Shown piece after piece: positions 1 through 7,450 of a stretch of DNA of 50,323 nt; the first letter of the stretch is position 1; the number at the start of each line of letters is the position of its first letter. The position numbers and the translations under genes are program-made. The notes beneath the pieces were generated by a model that had not been told where the DNA came from, made no database searches, and saw only the letters and a list, made by a program, of their open reading frames with translations. This DNA comes from Anaerolineaceae bacterium (GTDB lineage: Bacteria; Chloroflexota; Anaerolineae; Anaerolineales; Anaerolineaceae), in NCBI GenBank assembly GCA_018056725.1, contig JAGPFF010000013.1:1-50323 (forward strand), given 5' to 3'.

Positions 1-62
1 GAATCCTGTTACCTTGAGATCTAGCATTGATTCTAAAGTGGCTCTTTTATGGAAAATCGTTT

Positions 63-119
63 AGTAACATTTTTATTTGAGTCAACGTTATCCCTAAAGT
101 AACATTCTCTTTTGAGTCA
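63..119. repeat. Imperfect direct repeat pair at window edge
   Basis: Two 22-bp copies (63-84 and 98-119), both starting AGTAACATT and ending TTTGAGTCA, match at 19 of 22 positions and start 35 bp apart. They lie in the gene-free 140 bp before the stop codon of the histidine kinase gene. Repeated sub-terminal motifs of this kind occur at the ends of some insertion sequences such as the IS21 family, but no transposase is visible here. They could equally be operator sites of a gene left of the window. Confidence 0.35.
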
Positions 120-140
120 TTACGATTGAAAAAACGCACC

Positions 141-1697
141 TTAATTAGGTTCAGAAATGGGCAGGCAGAAACAGACGCGGGCGCCTTTCACTGTTTCAGT
201 GTCAATCCAGATTCTGCCGCCATGGGCTTCGACGATGGATTTGGCGAGGAAGAGACCCAGTCCTGCACCTTTTGTTTGCCGGCTGGCATTCGGCGCGCGG
301 TAGAATCGATCGAAAATATAGGGAGCGTCATGCGGGTCAATTCCCGGTCCCTGGTCACTGACGCATATGATGATATTTTCACGTTTTTGCACTGCTTTAA
401 TTTTTATCTCTCCACCCGGTGCATACTTGATGGAATTGGAAACCAGGTTGGAAATCACCTGTTCAATGCGGGTATCATCCGCGACGATCACAGGTAATTC
501 ATTGGGGATATCTACCAGGATCGTGTGCCGGTCAGTTTGTGATCGCATCCGCTCTGCGACTCGTTGGATGACATCGCCAATTTGTGTATCATTGCGTTTT
601 ATGCTAAAGCCATCCGCCTGCAAGCGGGTAACATCGAGCAGGTTCTCGATATATTCGCTCAAGCGGTCAGCTTCTTCTTCGATCACTTGCAAACTTTCCT
701 GAACGACATCTCGATCCCATCTGGCATCATCGCGGCGAAGAGTGCTGACATAACCCTTGATGAGCGCGACAGGAGTTTTAAGCTCGTGGCTGATAACAGA
801 AATAAATGTAGACTTTAATTCCTCAGCCTCCCGAAAACGTGTAATATCCCGGATGGTGGTGATGATATTAACCAGTTTTCCCTCTATTGAAATGAGAGGT
901 GCATAGGTGATTCCCACCGGGATGGGCAGAGGATTTTTGGGGCGGTGGAGATCACCTTCCACGTAGAGGCTGGCGTGCGGTGTGAGTGGCCAGCCATCAG
1001 CAAGCGCCTGGGTTAAGGTTAGCCCTTGCGGGGTTTTCTCCCAGCGGATGATGTCATCATGGAATCTACCAACCATCTCTTCCGCGCTCAGACCGACCAT
1101 ATAGGAGAAGGAACGATTAGCGCTTTCAATACGAAGATCCTGAGTGAGGATCAGTATGCCATCGGCAGCTGCATCGAGTAAGGCGCTGATGCGGCGGTGA
1201 TCGTTTTCAACCTGGGTGTAAAGTTGGGCGTTTTGCACTGCGATGGCAGCCTGATCGGCAAAACTTGCCAGCAGGGCGCGGTCGTTGGAGGAAAAAGCCG
1301 CAAACTGTCGGAATACGAAAATTGCGCCAAGAACTTTGTTGCCTGTGATGAGCGGTAAACCAACGCTGCTCAACCTGCCCAGGCTGATAGCCTTGGTATA
1401 GGTACCCAACACTCGGTTAATTTCCTGAAGTTCAGCATCTTCGGGATCCTGTTCATCAGTGATTTGAGCGAACTGTGGTTCAAGAAACTTAAGAAAGGCG
1501 GGAGGCAAACCGGAAGATACTCGGATTTTCCACCCGCTTAATTCACGTAAAGCAATCAATCCTGCCTGACCAGCCAGCATCTCAAGCGAAATTTGCAGAA
1601 TTCGCTCTAAAAGTTTATTAAGATCAAGCACCTGCGTCAGAGCACGGGAAATCTCAAGCAGGTAATCCCTTTGGCGGACGCGAAAATCAGGCAGCAT
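141..1697 (-). CDS. GAF-PAS sensor histidine kinase
   Basis: A 518-residue sensor kinase with no membrane segment, so it should sense a cytoplasmic signal. Order: a GAF-like domain (about 15-160), a PAS domain (about 165-285), a HisKA dimerisation helix with phospho-acceptor His304 in VISHELKTP, then a HATPase domain. The HATPase domain has an N box (Asn417/Asn421 in NLVSNSIKY), G1 (DQGPGID, 448-454), an F box (IFDRFYRAP) and G2 (GAGLGLFLAKS). All catalytic motifs are intact. It should autophosphorylate and pass phosphate to a response regulator, but none is visible, so its partner lies left of the window or elsewhere. The ATG follows GAGGAAAG. It starts 36 nt after the aminotransferase stop and may be cotranscribed with it, although TTGAGT-N15-TAGAAT at 1706-1732 could be its own weak promoter. 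The signal sensed is unknown. Confidence 0.92.
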   Translation of the reverse strand: MLPDFRVRQRDYLLEISRALTQVLDLNKLLERILQISLEMLAGQAGLIALRELSGWKIRVSSGLPPAFLKFLEPQFAQITDEQDPEDAELQEINRVLGTYTKAISLGRLSSVGLPLITGNKVLGAIFVFRQFAAFSSNDRALLASFADQAAIAVQNAQLYTQVENDHRRISALLDAAADGILILTQDLRIESANRSFSYMVGLSAEEMVGRFHDDIIRWEKTPQGLTLTQALADGWPLTPHASLYVEGDLHRPKNPLPIPVGITYAPLISIEGKLVNIITTIRDITRFREAEELKSTFISVISHELKTPVALIKGYVSTLRRDDARWDRDVVQESLQVIEEEADRLSEYIENLLDVTRLQADGFSIKRNDTQIGDVIQRVAERMRSQTDRHTILVDIPNELPVIVADDTRIEQVISNLVSNSIKYAPGGEIKIKAVQKRENIIICVSDQGPGIDPHDAPYIFDRFYRAPNASRQTKGAGLGLFLAKSIVEAHGGRIWIDTETVKGARVCFCLPISEPN

Positions 1698-1733
1698 CTT
1701 TCCTCATTCTAAAATGAATGACATGCACTCAAC

Positions 1734-3050
1734 TTATACAGACTCAGCATAAGAAATCGCCTGCTCCAAAATGGCGAGCCCTTCATCGATTTCCGTTTTG
1801 GTGATGCACAGGGGTGGAGAAACGCGGATGGTGCTGCTGCCACATCCCAGCGTCAATAGACCGAGTTCGAAGGCGCGGTCGACAACAATATCACGAAGTT
1901 TCTCCGCCGGGCGGCGGCTGGTACGATCCTGGACAAATTCGATGCCGATCATCAATCCAATCCCCCGCACCTCGCCGATGGAAGGATGGTTGGTTTGAAT
2001 ATCTTTTAATTTATCGAGGCAATATTTACCCACCTGAGCCGCATTTTGCATGTATTCCTTTTCGATCAGATCGAGAGTAGCCAGCGCGGCGACGCAGGCA
2101 AGCGGGTTGCCGCCAAAAGTATTGCCATGACTGCCTTTTTTCCAGGTGGTAATACTCTTTCGGGCTATCATTGCCCCGAACGGGACGCCTGACGCGATCC
2201 CTTTGGCAGTGGTGACGATATCCGGTTCGGTGTTGAAATTTTCAATCGCCCACCATTTGCCGGTGCGCCCAATGCCCGATTGCACCTCATCAGCAATGAG
2301 AAGAATGCCATACCGGTTGCAGATTTCACGGAGTTTGGGGAAGAACCCAGGTGGAGGAACAATGTACCCCCCCTCGCCCTGAATTGGTTCGATAATAATC
2401 CCCGCCACATCCTGAGATGGGATAAGATGCCCGAGGATATCCTCTTCAAGGTAGCGGAGAACAGCATCCCCCACATCTTCTCCGGGCAGCATGTGCAGCA
2501 CAGGATGATAGGGGTCCGGATAAGGAATATGGGTGACTCCATTCATCAATGGATAAAAACCTTGATGATAATGTGGTTTTGAGGCAGTGAGCGTGACCGA
2601 GCCGTGTGTACGTCCATGGAAACCCCCTAAAAACGCAATAAATTGTGAACGACCGGTATAGTATCGCGCCAATTTCAGCGCGGATTCCACACTTTCGGTG
2701 CCGGAATTGGTGACAAAGATGATGGCTTCTTCTTCAAAGGGAGCAATGCGGTTCAGGTATTCAGCTAATTCAATCCATTTTGGATGGTAAAAATCGGAAG
2801 AAATGTGAATGAATTTTTCCGCCTGATCCTGGATGGCTTTAACAACAGCAGGATGGCTATGTCCGGTGGAATTAACAGCTATTCCGGCGGCAAAATCCAA
2901 AAAGCGGTTGCCATCCACATCCCATACAAAAACTCCCTTCCCGTGATCCATGACGAACGGGTAACCTCTTGGGTAGGACGGAGAGATCACCTTCTGATCA
3001 CGTTCAATAAAACTCTTTGCCTTTGGTCCGGGTAAATTGCGTGGTTCCAA
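1734..3050 (-). CDS. Class III PLP-dependent aminotransferase (GabT/ArgD type)
   Basis: A 438-residue fold-type I, class III aminotransferase. Visible motifs are NSGTES (115-120, PLP phosphate binding), FHGRTHG from residue 144 (ring stacking), ADEVQSGIGRTGK from 253 (Asp254 contacts the pyridine nitrogen) and TTAKGIASG, where Lys283 forms the Schiff base. Length and motifs fit the 4-aminobutyrate/ornithine/broad omega-aminotransferase group that transfers an amino group to 2-oxoglutarate. The substrate cannot be fixed from sequence; GABA, acetylornithine or other omega-amines are possible. The start is TTG, chosen because GAGGAGG lies 5 nt upstream and the N-terminus matches the family. It diverges from yvcK across 160 bp that contain a perfect 15-bp palindrome. 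Confidence 0.9.
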   Translation of the reverse strand: MEPRNLPGPKAKSFIERDQKVISPSYPRGYPFVMDHGKGVFVWDVDGNRFLDFAAGIAVNSTGHSHPAVVKAIQDQAEKFIHISSDFYHPKWIELAEYLNRIAPFEEEAIIFVTNSGTESVESALKLARYYTGRSQFIAFLGGFHGRTHGSVTLTASKPHYHQGFYPLMNGVTHIPYPDPYHPVLHMLPGEDVGDAVLRYLEEDILGHLIPSQDVAGIIIEPIQGEGGYIVPPPGFFPKLREICNRYGILLIADEVQSGIGRTGKWWAIENFNTEPDIVTTAKGIASGVPFGAMIARKSITTWKKGSHGNTFGGNPLACVAALATLDLIEKEYMQNAAQVGKYCLDKLKDIQTNHPSIGEVRGIGLMIGIEFVQDRTSRRPAEKLRDIVVDRAFELGLLTLGCGSSTIRVSPPLCITKTEIDEGLAILEQAISYAESV

Positions 3051-3091
3051 GTGTGCCTCCTCTATAATGATGTCAGGATGTTAATTACCAG

Positions 3092-3106
3092 GATGTGATT
3101 CACATC
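3092..3106. promoter_or_regulatory. Perfect 15-bp palindrome in divergent promoter region
   Basis: GATGTGATTCACATC has 7-bp arms around one central base, between the divergent aminotransferase and yvcK genes. It looks like a dimeric repressor site, with GntR-type spacing. The half-site TGTGA recalls CRP, but the 1-bp spacer is wrong for CRP. It lies 42 bp upstream of the aminotransferase start codon and 67 bp upstream of the yvcK -35 box, so the aminotransferase is the likelier target. Confidence 0.4.
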
Positions 3107-3172
3107 GTAGTGTAATTTCTTCATTATATCATGCGTAAATTTTAGAGAAATGAAGCCGGTTTTTCGGAATCG

Positions 3173-3201
3173 TTGACGCAGGTATTAAACCCTGCTATGA
3201 T
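3173..3201 (+). promoter_or_regulatory. Sigma-70-type promoter of yvcK (leaderless)
   Basis: TTGACG (3173-3178), a 17-bp spacer and TATGAT (3196-3201). The -10 box ends 9 nt before the yvcK ATG at 3211, so transcription should start at or within a few bases of the start codon. No Shine-Dalgarno sequence is present. Confidence 0.65.
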
Positions 3202-3210
3202 AACGGACAA

Positions 3211-4563
3211 ATGAAGTTAAAAAAGCCAAAGAAAACAGCACGGTTTTTTCAATCCGTATTATTAAAACTCCGCTGGCTCTTGCCGGGTATAGGAGTAAAA
3301 AGATGGGTATTGGTTATTCTAATCGGCACAACCATACTGGGGCTGGGTCTTACCGTTTTCCTTCTTGATGTTTATCGCACGGTACCTGATGGCTGGTGGA
3401 TACCCTTTATTAAGGTGATTGCACTGCAATTTGTGACCAATCGCGTGCTTCGGGCGTTGATCTTTGGCGTCACTGGTCTGGCATTAATCATTATTGGCAT
3501 CATTGAGTTAAACAAAGCGTTATTGCGACCTTTTTTGCGCCCGGGCAAGGATATTATCGATACTGTTGCAGAATATCGGCGCAAGGATAAAGGACCACGG
3601 ATTGTGGTCATTGGCGGTGGAACGGGGTTAACCTCCATTTTGCGGGGATTGAAAGCTTATTCACGAAATATTACTGCCATTGTCACGGTGGCGGATGATG
3701 GTGGGTCATCGGGCGAAATCCGAAAATCGATTGGCATCTTACCGCCCGGAGACCTGCGCAACTGCCTGGCAGCCCTTTCAGATGACGAGGAATTGCTCAC
3801 GCAGCTTTTCCAGTACCGGTTTGCGGAGAGCGCCGGCTTGAACGGGCATTCGTTAGGAAATTTGCTGATTACTGCCCTCACGGGCATTACAGGAAGTTTT
3901 GAGGCGGCAATCGCAGAATCCGCGCGGGTGTTGGGTGTGCAAGGAAATGTCTTTCCTTCAACATTAAAAAACATCAATCTGGTTGCTGAAGTTGAGCTCC
4001 CGGACCGTAAAGTGACCCTTAATGTAAAAGGCGAGAGTGAAATCAGTCAAATGGGCGGAAAAGTACACCGGGTATGGTTAGACCCGGCGAACCCGGCGCC
4101 ATTCCCGCCAACACTGCAGGCAATCCTCAATGCTGATCTTATCCTGGTCGGACCTGGCAGCCTCTATACGAGTATTATCGCTAACCTGCTGGTACCTGAC
4201 CTGGTTGACGCACTGCGCGCAAGCCGAGCATATAAATTTTATGTGTGCAATATTGCCACACAACGCGGCGAAACAGATGGCTACTCATGTGAAGACCACG
4301 TGCGCACCATTGAGAGGCATGCTGGCGGCAAGTTGTTCGACCTGGTGCTGGCAAATAACCACTACGAGGGTCGGATGCCGGAGGGGATTGATTGGGTTCG
4401 CGTGCAGCAACCGGGGGGGCAGTGCCAGATCTATCAGGCTGATCTAGCCGATAAAGAGAATCCATGGCGGCATAATTCAGCCAAAGTCGCCAAGACCATC
4501 ATGGATCTGTTCATGGAACGGACTGGTCCGCTCAGCAATAAGGACGGAAACTCAGAAATTTGA
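3211..4563 (+). CDS. yvcK: YvcK/CofD-family protein with N-terminal membrane anchor
   Basis: 450 residues. Two hydrophobic segments (about 32-53 and 78-100) precede a YvcK domain that starts at [10 protein letters not shown] (131-140). It continues with [11 protein letters not shown] (158-168), [13 protein letters not shown] and GHSLGNLLI, the usual nucleotide-binding signatures. In Bacillus and Listeria, YvcK binds UDP-GlcNAc and is needed for growth on gluconeogenic carbon sources and for normal cell-wall synthesis. Bacillus YvcK lacks the membrane anchor, so this copy should be tethered to the inner face of the membrane. It lies 58 nt upstream of gap, and no terminator separates them. The start is the ATG just after a 17-bp-spaced promoter, and there is no ribosome-binding site. 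Confidence 0.9.
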   Translation: MKLKKPKKTARFFQSVLLKLRWLLPGIGVKRWVLVILIGTTILGLGLTVFLLDVYRTVPDGWWIPFIKVIALQFVTNRVLRALIFGVTGLALIIIGIIELNKALLRPFLRPGKDIIDTVAEYRRKDKGPRIVVIGGGTGLTSILRGLKAYSRNITAIVTVADDGGSSGEIRKSIGILPPGDLRNCLAALSDDEELLTQLFQYRFAESAGLNGHSLGNLLITALTGITGSFEAAIAESARVLGVQGNVFPSTLKNINLVAEVELPDRKVTLNVKGESEISQMGGKVHRVWLDPANPAPFPPTLQAILNADLILVGPGSLYTSIIANLLVPDLVDALRASRAYKFYVCNIATQRGETDGYSCEDHVRTIERHAGGKLFDLVLANNHYEGRMPEGIDWVRVQQPGGQCQIYQADLADKENPWRHNSAKVAKTIMDLFMERTGPLSNKDGNSEI

Positions 4564-4621
4564 TCATTTCACCCGGATTAGAAATGGTAAAATACTAAAT
4601 ATTCTAATGGAGGTAATAAAT

Positions 4622-5674
4622 ATGGGAATTAAAATCGGAATCAATGGTTTTGGTCGCATCGGTCGGCAAGTTCTGAAAGCCATCAATGAATATCATGGCG
4701 GTGAGCTGGAGGTTGTTGCGGTAAATGATCTTTTTGATACCAAGACCAACGCTCATCTCTTCAAGTACGACTCGAACTATGGAATCGTTCCTGGAAAAAT
4801 TGAAGCCAAAGAAAATGAATTAATTATCGATGGGAAGTCAATCCGGGTATTCGCTGAAAAGGATCCAGCGGCATTGCCCTGGAAAGATCTCGGTGTGGAT
4901 ATCGTTATCGAATCCACCGGTGTTTTCACCGATGCCAATGGCGACCCCGCCAAAGGCAAAGCTGGCGCCCGGGTGCATATCGAAAAAGGCGGGGCGAAGA
5001 AAGTAATTATCACAGCTCCGGCAAAAAATGAGGATATTACCCTCGTTCTCGGCGTGAATGATGATAAATATGACAGCGCAAAACATCATGTAGTCTCCAA
5101 TGCATCCTGCACCACCAACTGCCTCGCTCCGGCTGCCAAAGTGGTGCACGAAAAGTTTGGCATTGTGCAGGGGATGATGACCACCGTCCATTCATACACC
5201 AATGATCAGGTGATTTTGGATCAGGGACACAAGAAAGAAATGCGCCGATCCCGTGCCGCTGGTTTGAACATCATTCCCACGACCACCGGTGCTGCCAAAG
5301 CGCTGGCGTTGGTTATTCCTGAATTAAAGGGTAAATTTGACGGTTATTCTTTGCGCGTTCCCACCCCAACGGTCTCCATCGTTGACTTTGTCGCCACCAT
5401 CGAAAAATCCACTACCAAAGACGAACTAAATGCTGCCTTTGTGGAGGCTGCAAACGGACGATTGAAGGGTATCCTCGGGTATACAAACGGCGAGTACAGC
5501 GACCCGCTGGTTTCGATGGATTTCAAAGGTGATCCGCGCTCTTCGATCGTTGATCTGCCCACCAACATGGTCATGGGTGGCAATATGATAAAGGTGGTTG
5601 CCTGGTATGACAATGAATGGGGTTACTCCTGCCGTACGGCTGATCTGGCGGCAATGATGGGCAAGAAGCTCTGA
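4622..5674 (+). CDS. gap: Glyceraldehyde-3-phosphate dehydrogenase
   Basis: 350 residues. It oxidises glyceraldehyde 3-phosphate to 1,3-bisphosphoglycerate in cytosolic glycolysis, or the reverse in gluconeogenesis. The Rossmann motif [10 protein letters not shown] opens the protein, VAVNDLFD carries the Asp typical of NAD preference, ASCTTNC holds catalytic Cys163, His190 is the base partner, and [11 protein letters not shown] lies near the end. An ATG at 4607 is in frame but is itself part of the ribosome-binding site: GGAGGT (4609-4614) sits 7 nt before the ATG at 4622, which gives the family N-terminus [11 protein letters not shown]. It is followed by pgk after 97 nt, the common gap-pgk arrangement. 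Confidence 0.97.
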   Translation: MGIKIGINGFGRIGRQVLKAINEYHGGELEVVAVNDLFDTKTNAHLFKYDSNYGIVPGKIEAKENELIIDGKSIRVFAEKDPAALPWKDLGVDIVIESTGVFTDANGDPAKGKAGARVHIEKGGAKKVIITAPAKNEDITLVLGVNDDKYDSAKHHVVSNASCTTNCLAPAAKVVHEKFGIVQGMMTTVHSYTNDQVILDQGHKKEMRRSRAAGLNIIPTTTGAAKALALVIPELKGKFDGYSLRVPTPTVSIVDFVATIEKSTTKDELNAAFVEAANGRLKGILGYTNGEYSDPLVSMDFKGDPRSSIVDLPTNMVMGGNMIKVVAWYDNEWGYSCRTADLAAMMGKKL

Positions 5675-5712
5675 TTCGATCCGGTTTAGTTTCCCGGTGA
5701 TATGAAAAAAAG

Positions 5713-5747
5713 GTGCGCAACCCTGTCTTTTACTGAAGGTTGCGCAT
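5713..5747. promoter_or_regulatory. Hairpin between gap and pgk
   Basis: GTGCGCAACC (5713-5722) pairs with GGTTGCGCAT (5738-5747) around a 15-nt loop: nine Watson-Crick pairs plus one G-U. In the gene direction no T-run follows. A run of seven A lies upstream (5705-5711), so a U-tract terminator exists only for transcription from the other strand. In the sense direction it is more likely a partial attenuator or a 3'-end-stabilising or processing hairpin that uncouples gap and pgk mRNA levels. Confidence 0.55.
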
Positions 5748-5771
5748 CATTCTATCTGAGGAGGTTGTTCC

Positions 5772-6947
5772 ATGTTCAACAAAAAAACAATTCGTGATAT
5801 TGATGTAACTGGCAAGAAAGTACTCGTGCGTGTAGATTTTAACGTCCCTCTGAGCGAAAGCGGTGTTGGCGATGATACGCGCATCCGGGCAGCAATCCCC
5901 ACGATCCAATATTTGCTCGATCACGGTGCAGCAGTCATCCTTTGCTCCCATTTGGGCAGACCCAAAGGTGGACCGGACCCCAAGTATTCACTGAAACCTG
6001 TTGCTGACCATCTGGCTGAACTACTTGGAAAGCCCGTCAAATTTGCTCCGGACTGCATCGGACCTGCAGCGGAAAAAGAAGCCAGTTCCTTGAAGGCAGG
6101 GGAAGTGCTTGTGTTGGAGAACACCCGTTTTCACCCGGAAGAAGAGAAAAATGATCTCAAGATGGCGGAGCAATTGGCAAAACTGGCGGATCTTTATGTC
6201 AATGATGCCTTCGGCACCGCGCATCGCGCCCATGCCTCCACTGAAGGGGTGACACACTTCAAACCGGGCGTGGCAGGATTTTTACTCGAGAAAGAAATCA
6301 AATACCTTGGGCAAGCGGTAGCTGATCCGAAGCGACCATTTGTCGCCATTCTTGGTGGCGCGAAAATCAGCGATAAGATTGGTGTCATTAATAACCTGCT
6401 CAGCAAAGCGGATGCCGTGCTGATTGGCGGCGGGATGGCGAATACCTTCCTCAAGGCGCAGGGATTTGCCGTAGCTGATTCTCTCGTCGAAGGGGATTCT
6501 GTGCCGGTTGCCAGTGAGCTGCTGGCAAAAGCGCAAGGAAAACTTCATCTGCCCGTAGATTTGGTGTTAGCGGATAAATTTGAAGCCGAGGCTGCCCGGA
6601 AAGTCATCCCGGTGGGAAATGTTCCTGACGGGTGGCGAATACTGGATATTGGACCTGAGACTGTGCGCGCTTTCAGTGAAGTAATCAAGACCGCAGGAAC
6701 AGTGGTATGGAATGGACCGATGGGTGTTTTTGAATTTCCCAGGTTTGCCGAAGGTACCTTTGGCATTGCCAAGGCTGTGGCTGAAAGTTCAGCGGTAAGC
6801 ATCATCGGAGGTGGAGAATCTGTGGCAGCCATTCAGCAATCCGGTCTGGCTGAGAAGATCACTCACATTTCCACCGGAGGCGGCGCCTCACTGGAGATGC
6901 TTGAAGGGTTGGAACTTCCTGGTGTGGCAGCTTTACAGGATAAATAG
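5772..6947 (+). CDS. pgk: Phosphoglycerate kinase
   Basis: 391 residues. It transfers phosphate from 1,3-bisphosphoglycerate to ADP, the first ATP-yielding step of glycolysis, in the cytosol. Signature stretches run in order: RVDFNVPL (16-23), [57 protein letters not shown] and [11 protein letters not shown] near the end, where the glycine-rich loop binds nucleotide. Length and domain order are normal for a bacterial enzyme. The ATG follows GAGGAGG by 7 nt. It probably shares transcripts with gap, modulated by the intervening hairpin. A separate promoter for rpsT begins just downstream. Confidence 0.98.
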   Translation: MFNKKTIRDIDVTGKKVLVRVDFNVPLSESGVGDDTRIRAAIPTIQYLLDHGAAVILCSHLGRPKGGPDPKYSLKPVADHLAELLGKPVKFAPDCIGPAAEKEASSLKAGEVLVLENTRFHPEEEKNDLKMAEQLAKLADLYVNDAFGTAHRAHASTEGVTHFKPGVAGFLLEKEIKYLGQAVADPKRPFVAILGGAKISDKIGVINNLLSKADAVLIGGGMANTFLKAQGFAVADSLVEGDSVPVASELLAKAQGKLHLPVDLVLADKFEAEAARKVIPVGNVPDGWRILDIGPETVRAFSEVIKTAGTVVWNGPMGVFEFPRFAEGTFGIAKAVAESSAVSIIGGGESVAAIQQSGLAEKITHISTGGGASLEMLEGLELPGVAALQDK

Positions 6948-6968
6948 ATCCGGGAACCGGTGAACATC

Positions 6969-6997
6969 TGGACAGAAAAACGAGGTTAGGGTAGAAT
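6969..6997 (+). promoter_or_regulatory. Sigma-70-type promoter of rpsT
   Basis: TGGACA (6969-6974), a 17-bp spacer and TAGAAT (6992-6997), giving a leader of about 60 nt before the rpsT TTG at 7067. The leader contains CAGTGC (7015-7020) complementary to GCACTG (7036-7041), a small hairpin that might serve S20 autoregulation. Confidence 0.6.
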
Positions 6998-7066
6998 TCT
7001 TGCGCCACCTGAACCAGTGCTTACCCTCAACCCTCGCACTGACAGATGTTTTTTGGAGGAATTAAG

Positions 7067-7330
7067 TTGGCTAACATCAAATCGGCAATCAAACGCAACA
7101 AACAAAATGAAAAACGAAGGCTTTTAAATCGAGTCTACCGGGGTTCTGCGCGCACCCGTGTAGCGCGAGCGCGTGTTGCAATCGAAGGTGAGGATCCTGA
7201 AGCGGCAAAATCCGCTACTCTCGCCGCGATCTCAGCGTTGGACAAGGCTGCTCAGAAAGGCGTGATCCATAAGAATAACGCTGCACGCCGCAAGAGCCGC
7301 CTGATGAAGCGCTTAAACGCAACGAAATAA
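7067..7330 (+). CDS. rpsT: 30S ribosomal protein S20
   Basis: 87 residues, strongly basic. It binds 16S rRNA in the body of the small subunit. The N-terminus ANIKSAIKRNKQNEKRR, the central region and the C-terminal NAARRKSRLMKRL are typical of S20. The start is TTG, set by GGAGG 7 nt upstream (7055-7059); an in-frame ATG at 7046 would add seven atypical residues and place the ribosome-binding site inside the gene. TTG starts combined with a strong ribosome-binding site are well known for rpsT in other bacteria. It has its own promoter and a strong terminator, so it looks monocistronic. Confidence 0.96.
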   Translation: MANIKSAIKRNKQNEKRRLLNRVYRGSARTRVARARVAIEGEDPEAAKSATLAAISALDKAAQKGVIHKNNAARRKSRLMKRLNATK

Positions 7331-7354
7331 AACTCGTCTTTTCTAACGTACAAG

Positions 7355-7380
7355 GCGGGAGATCATCGTCTCCCGCTTTT
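7355..7380 (+). terminator. Rho-independent terminator of rpsT
   Basis: GCGGGAGA (7355-7362) pairs perfectly with TCTCCCGC (7369-7376) around a 6-nt loop, followed by TTTT. It lies 25 nt after the rpsT stop codon. Confidence 0.85.
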
Positions 7381-7408
7381 GCGTTAAACGGGAGGATTGG
7401 AACCCGTG

Positions 7409-7417
7409 TGATATAAT
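7409..7417 (+). promoter_or_regulatory. Extended -10 promoter of argS
   Basis: TGATATAAT combines a perfect TATAAT (7412-7417) with the upstream TG of an extended -10 element. No good -35 box lies 16-18 bp upstream, which suits an extended -10 promoter. The leader to the argS ATG at 7451 would be about 28 nt. Confidence 0.55.
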
Positions 7418-7450
7418 CCTCGTGGTTTAATCTTAAGGTTTTGGAAAAAT

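Noticed and set aside
126..497. 123-codon plus-strand frame at the left edge
   Set aside because: It is antisense to the histidine kinase catalytic domain, which has all its motifs; the other frame has no family features.
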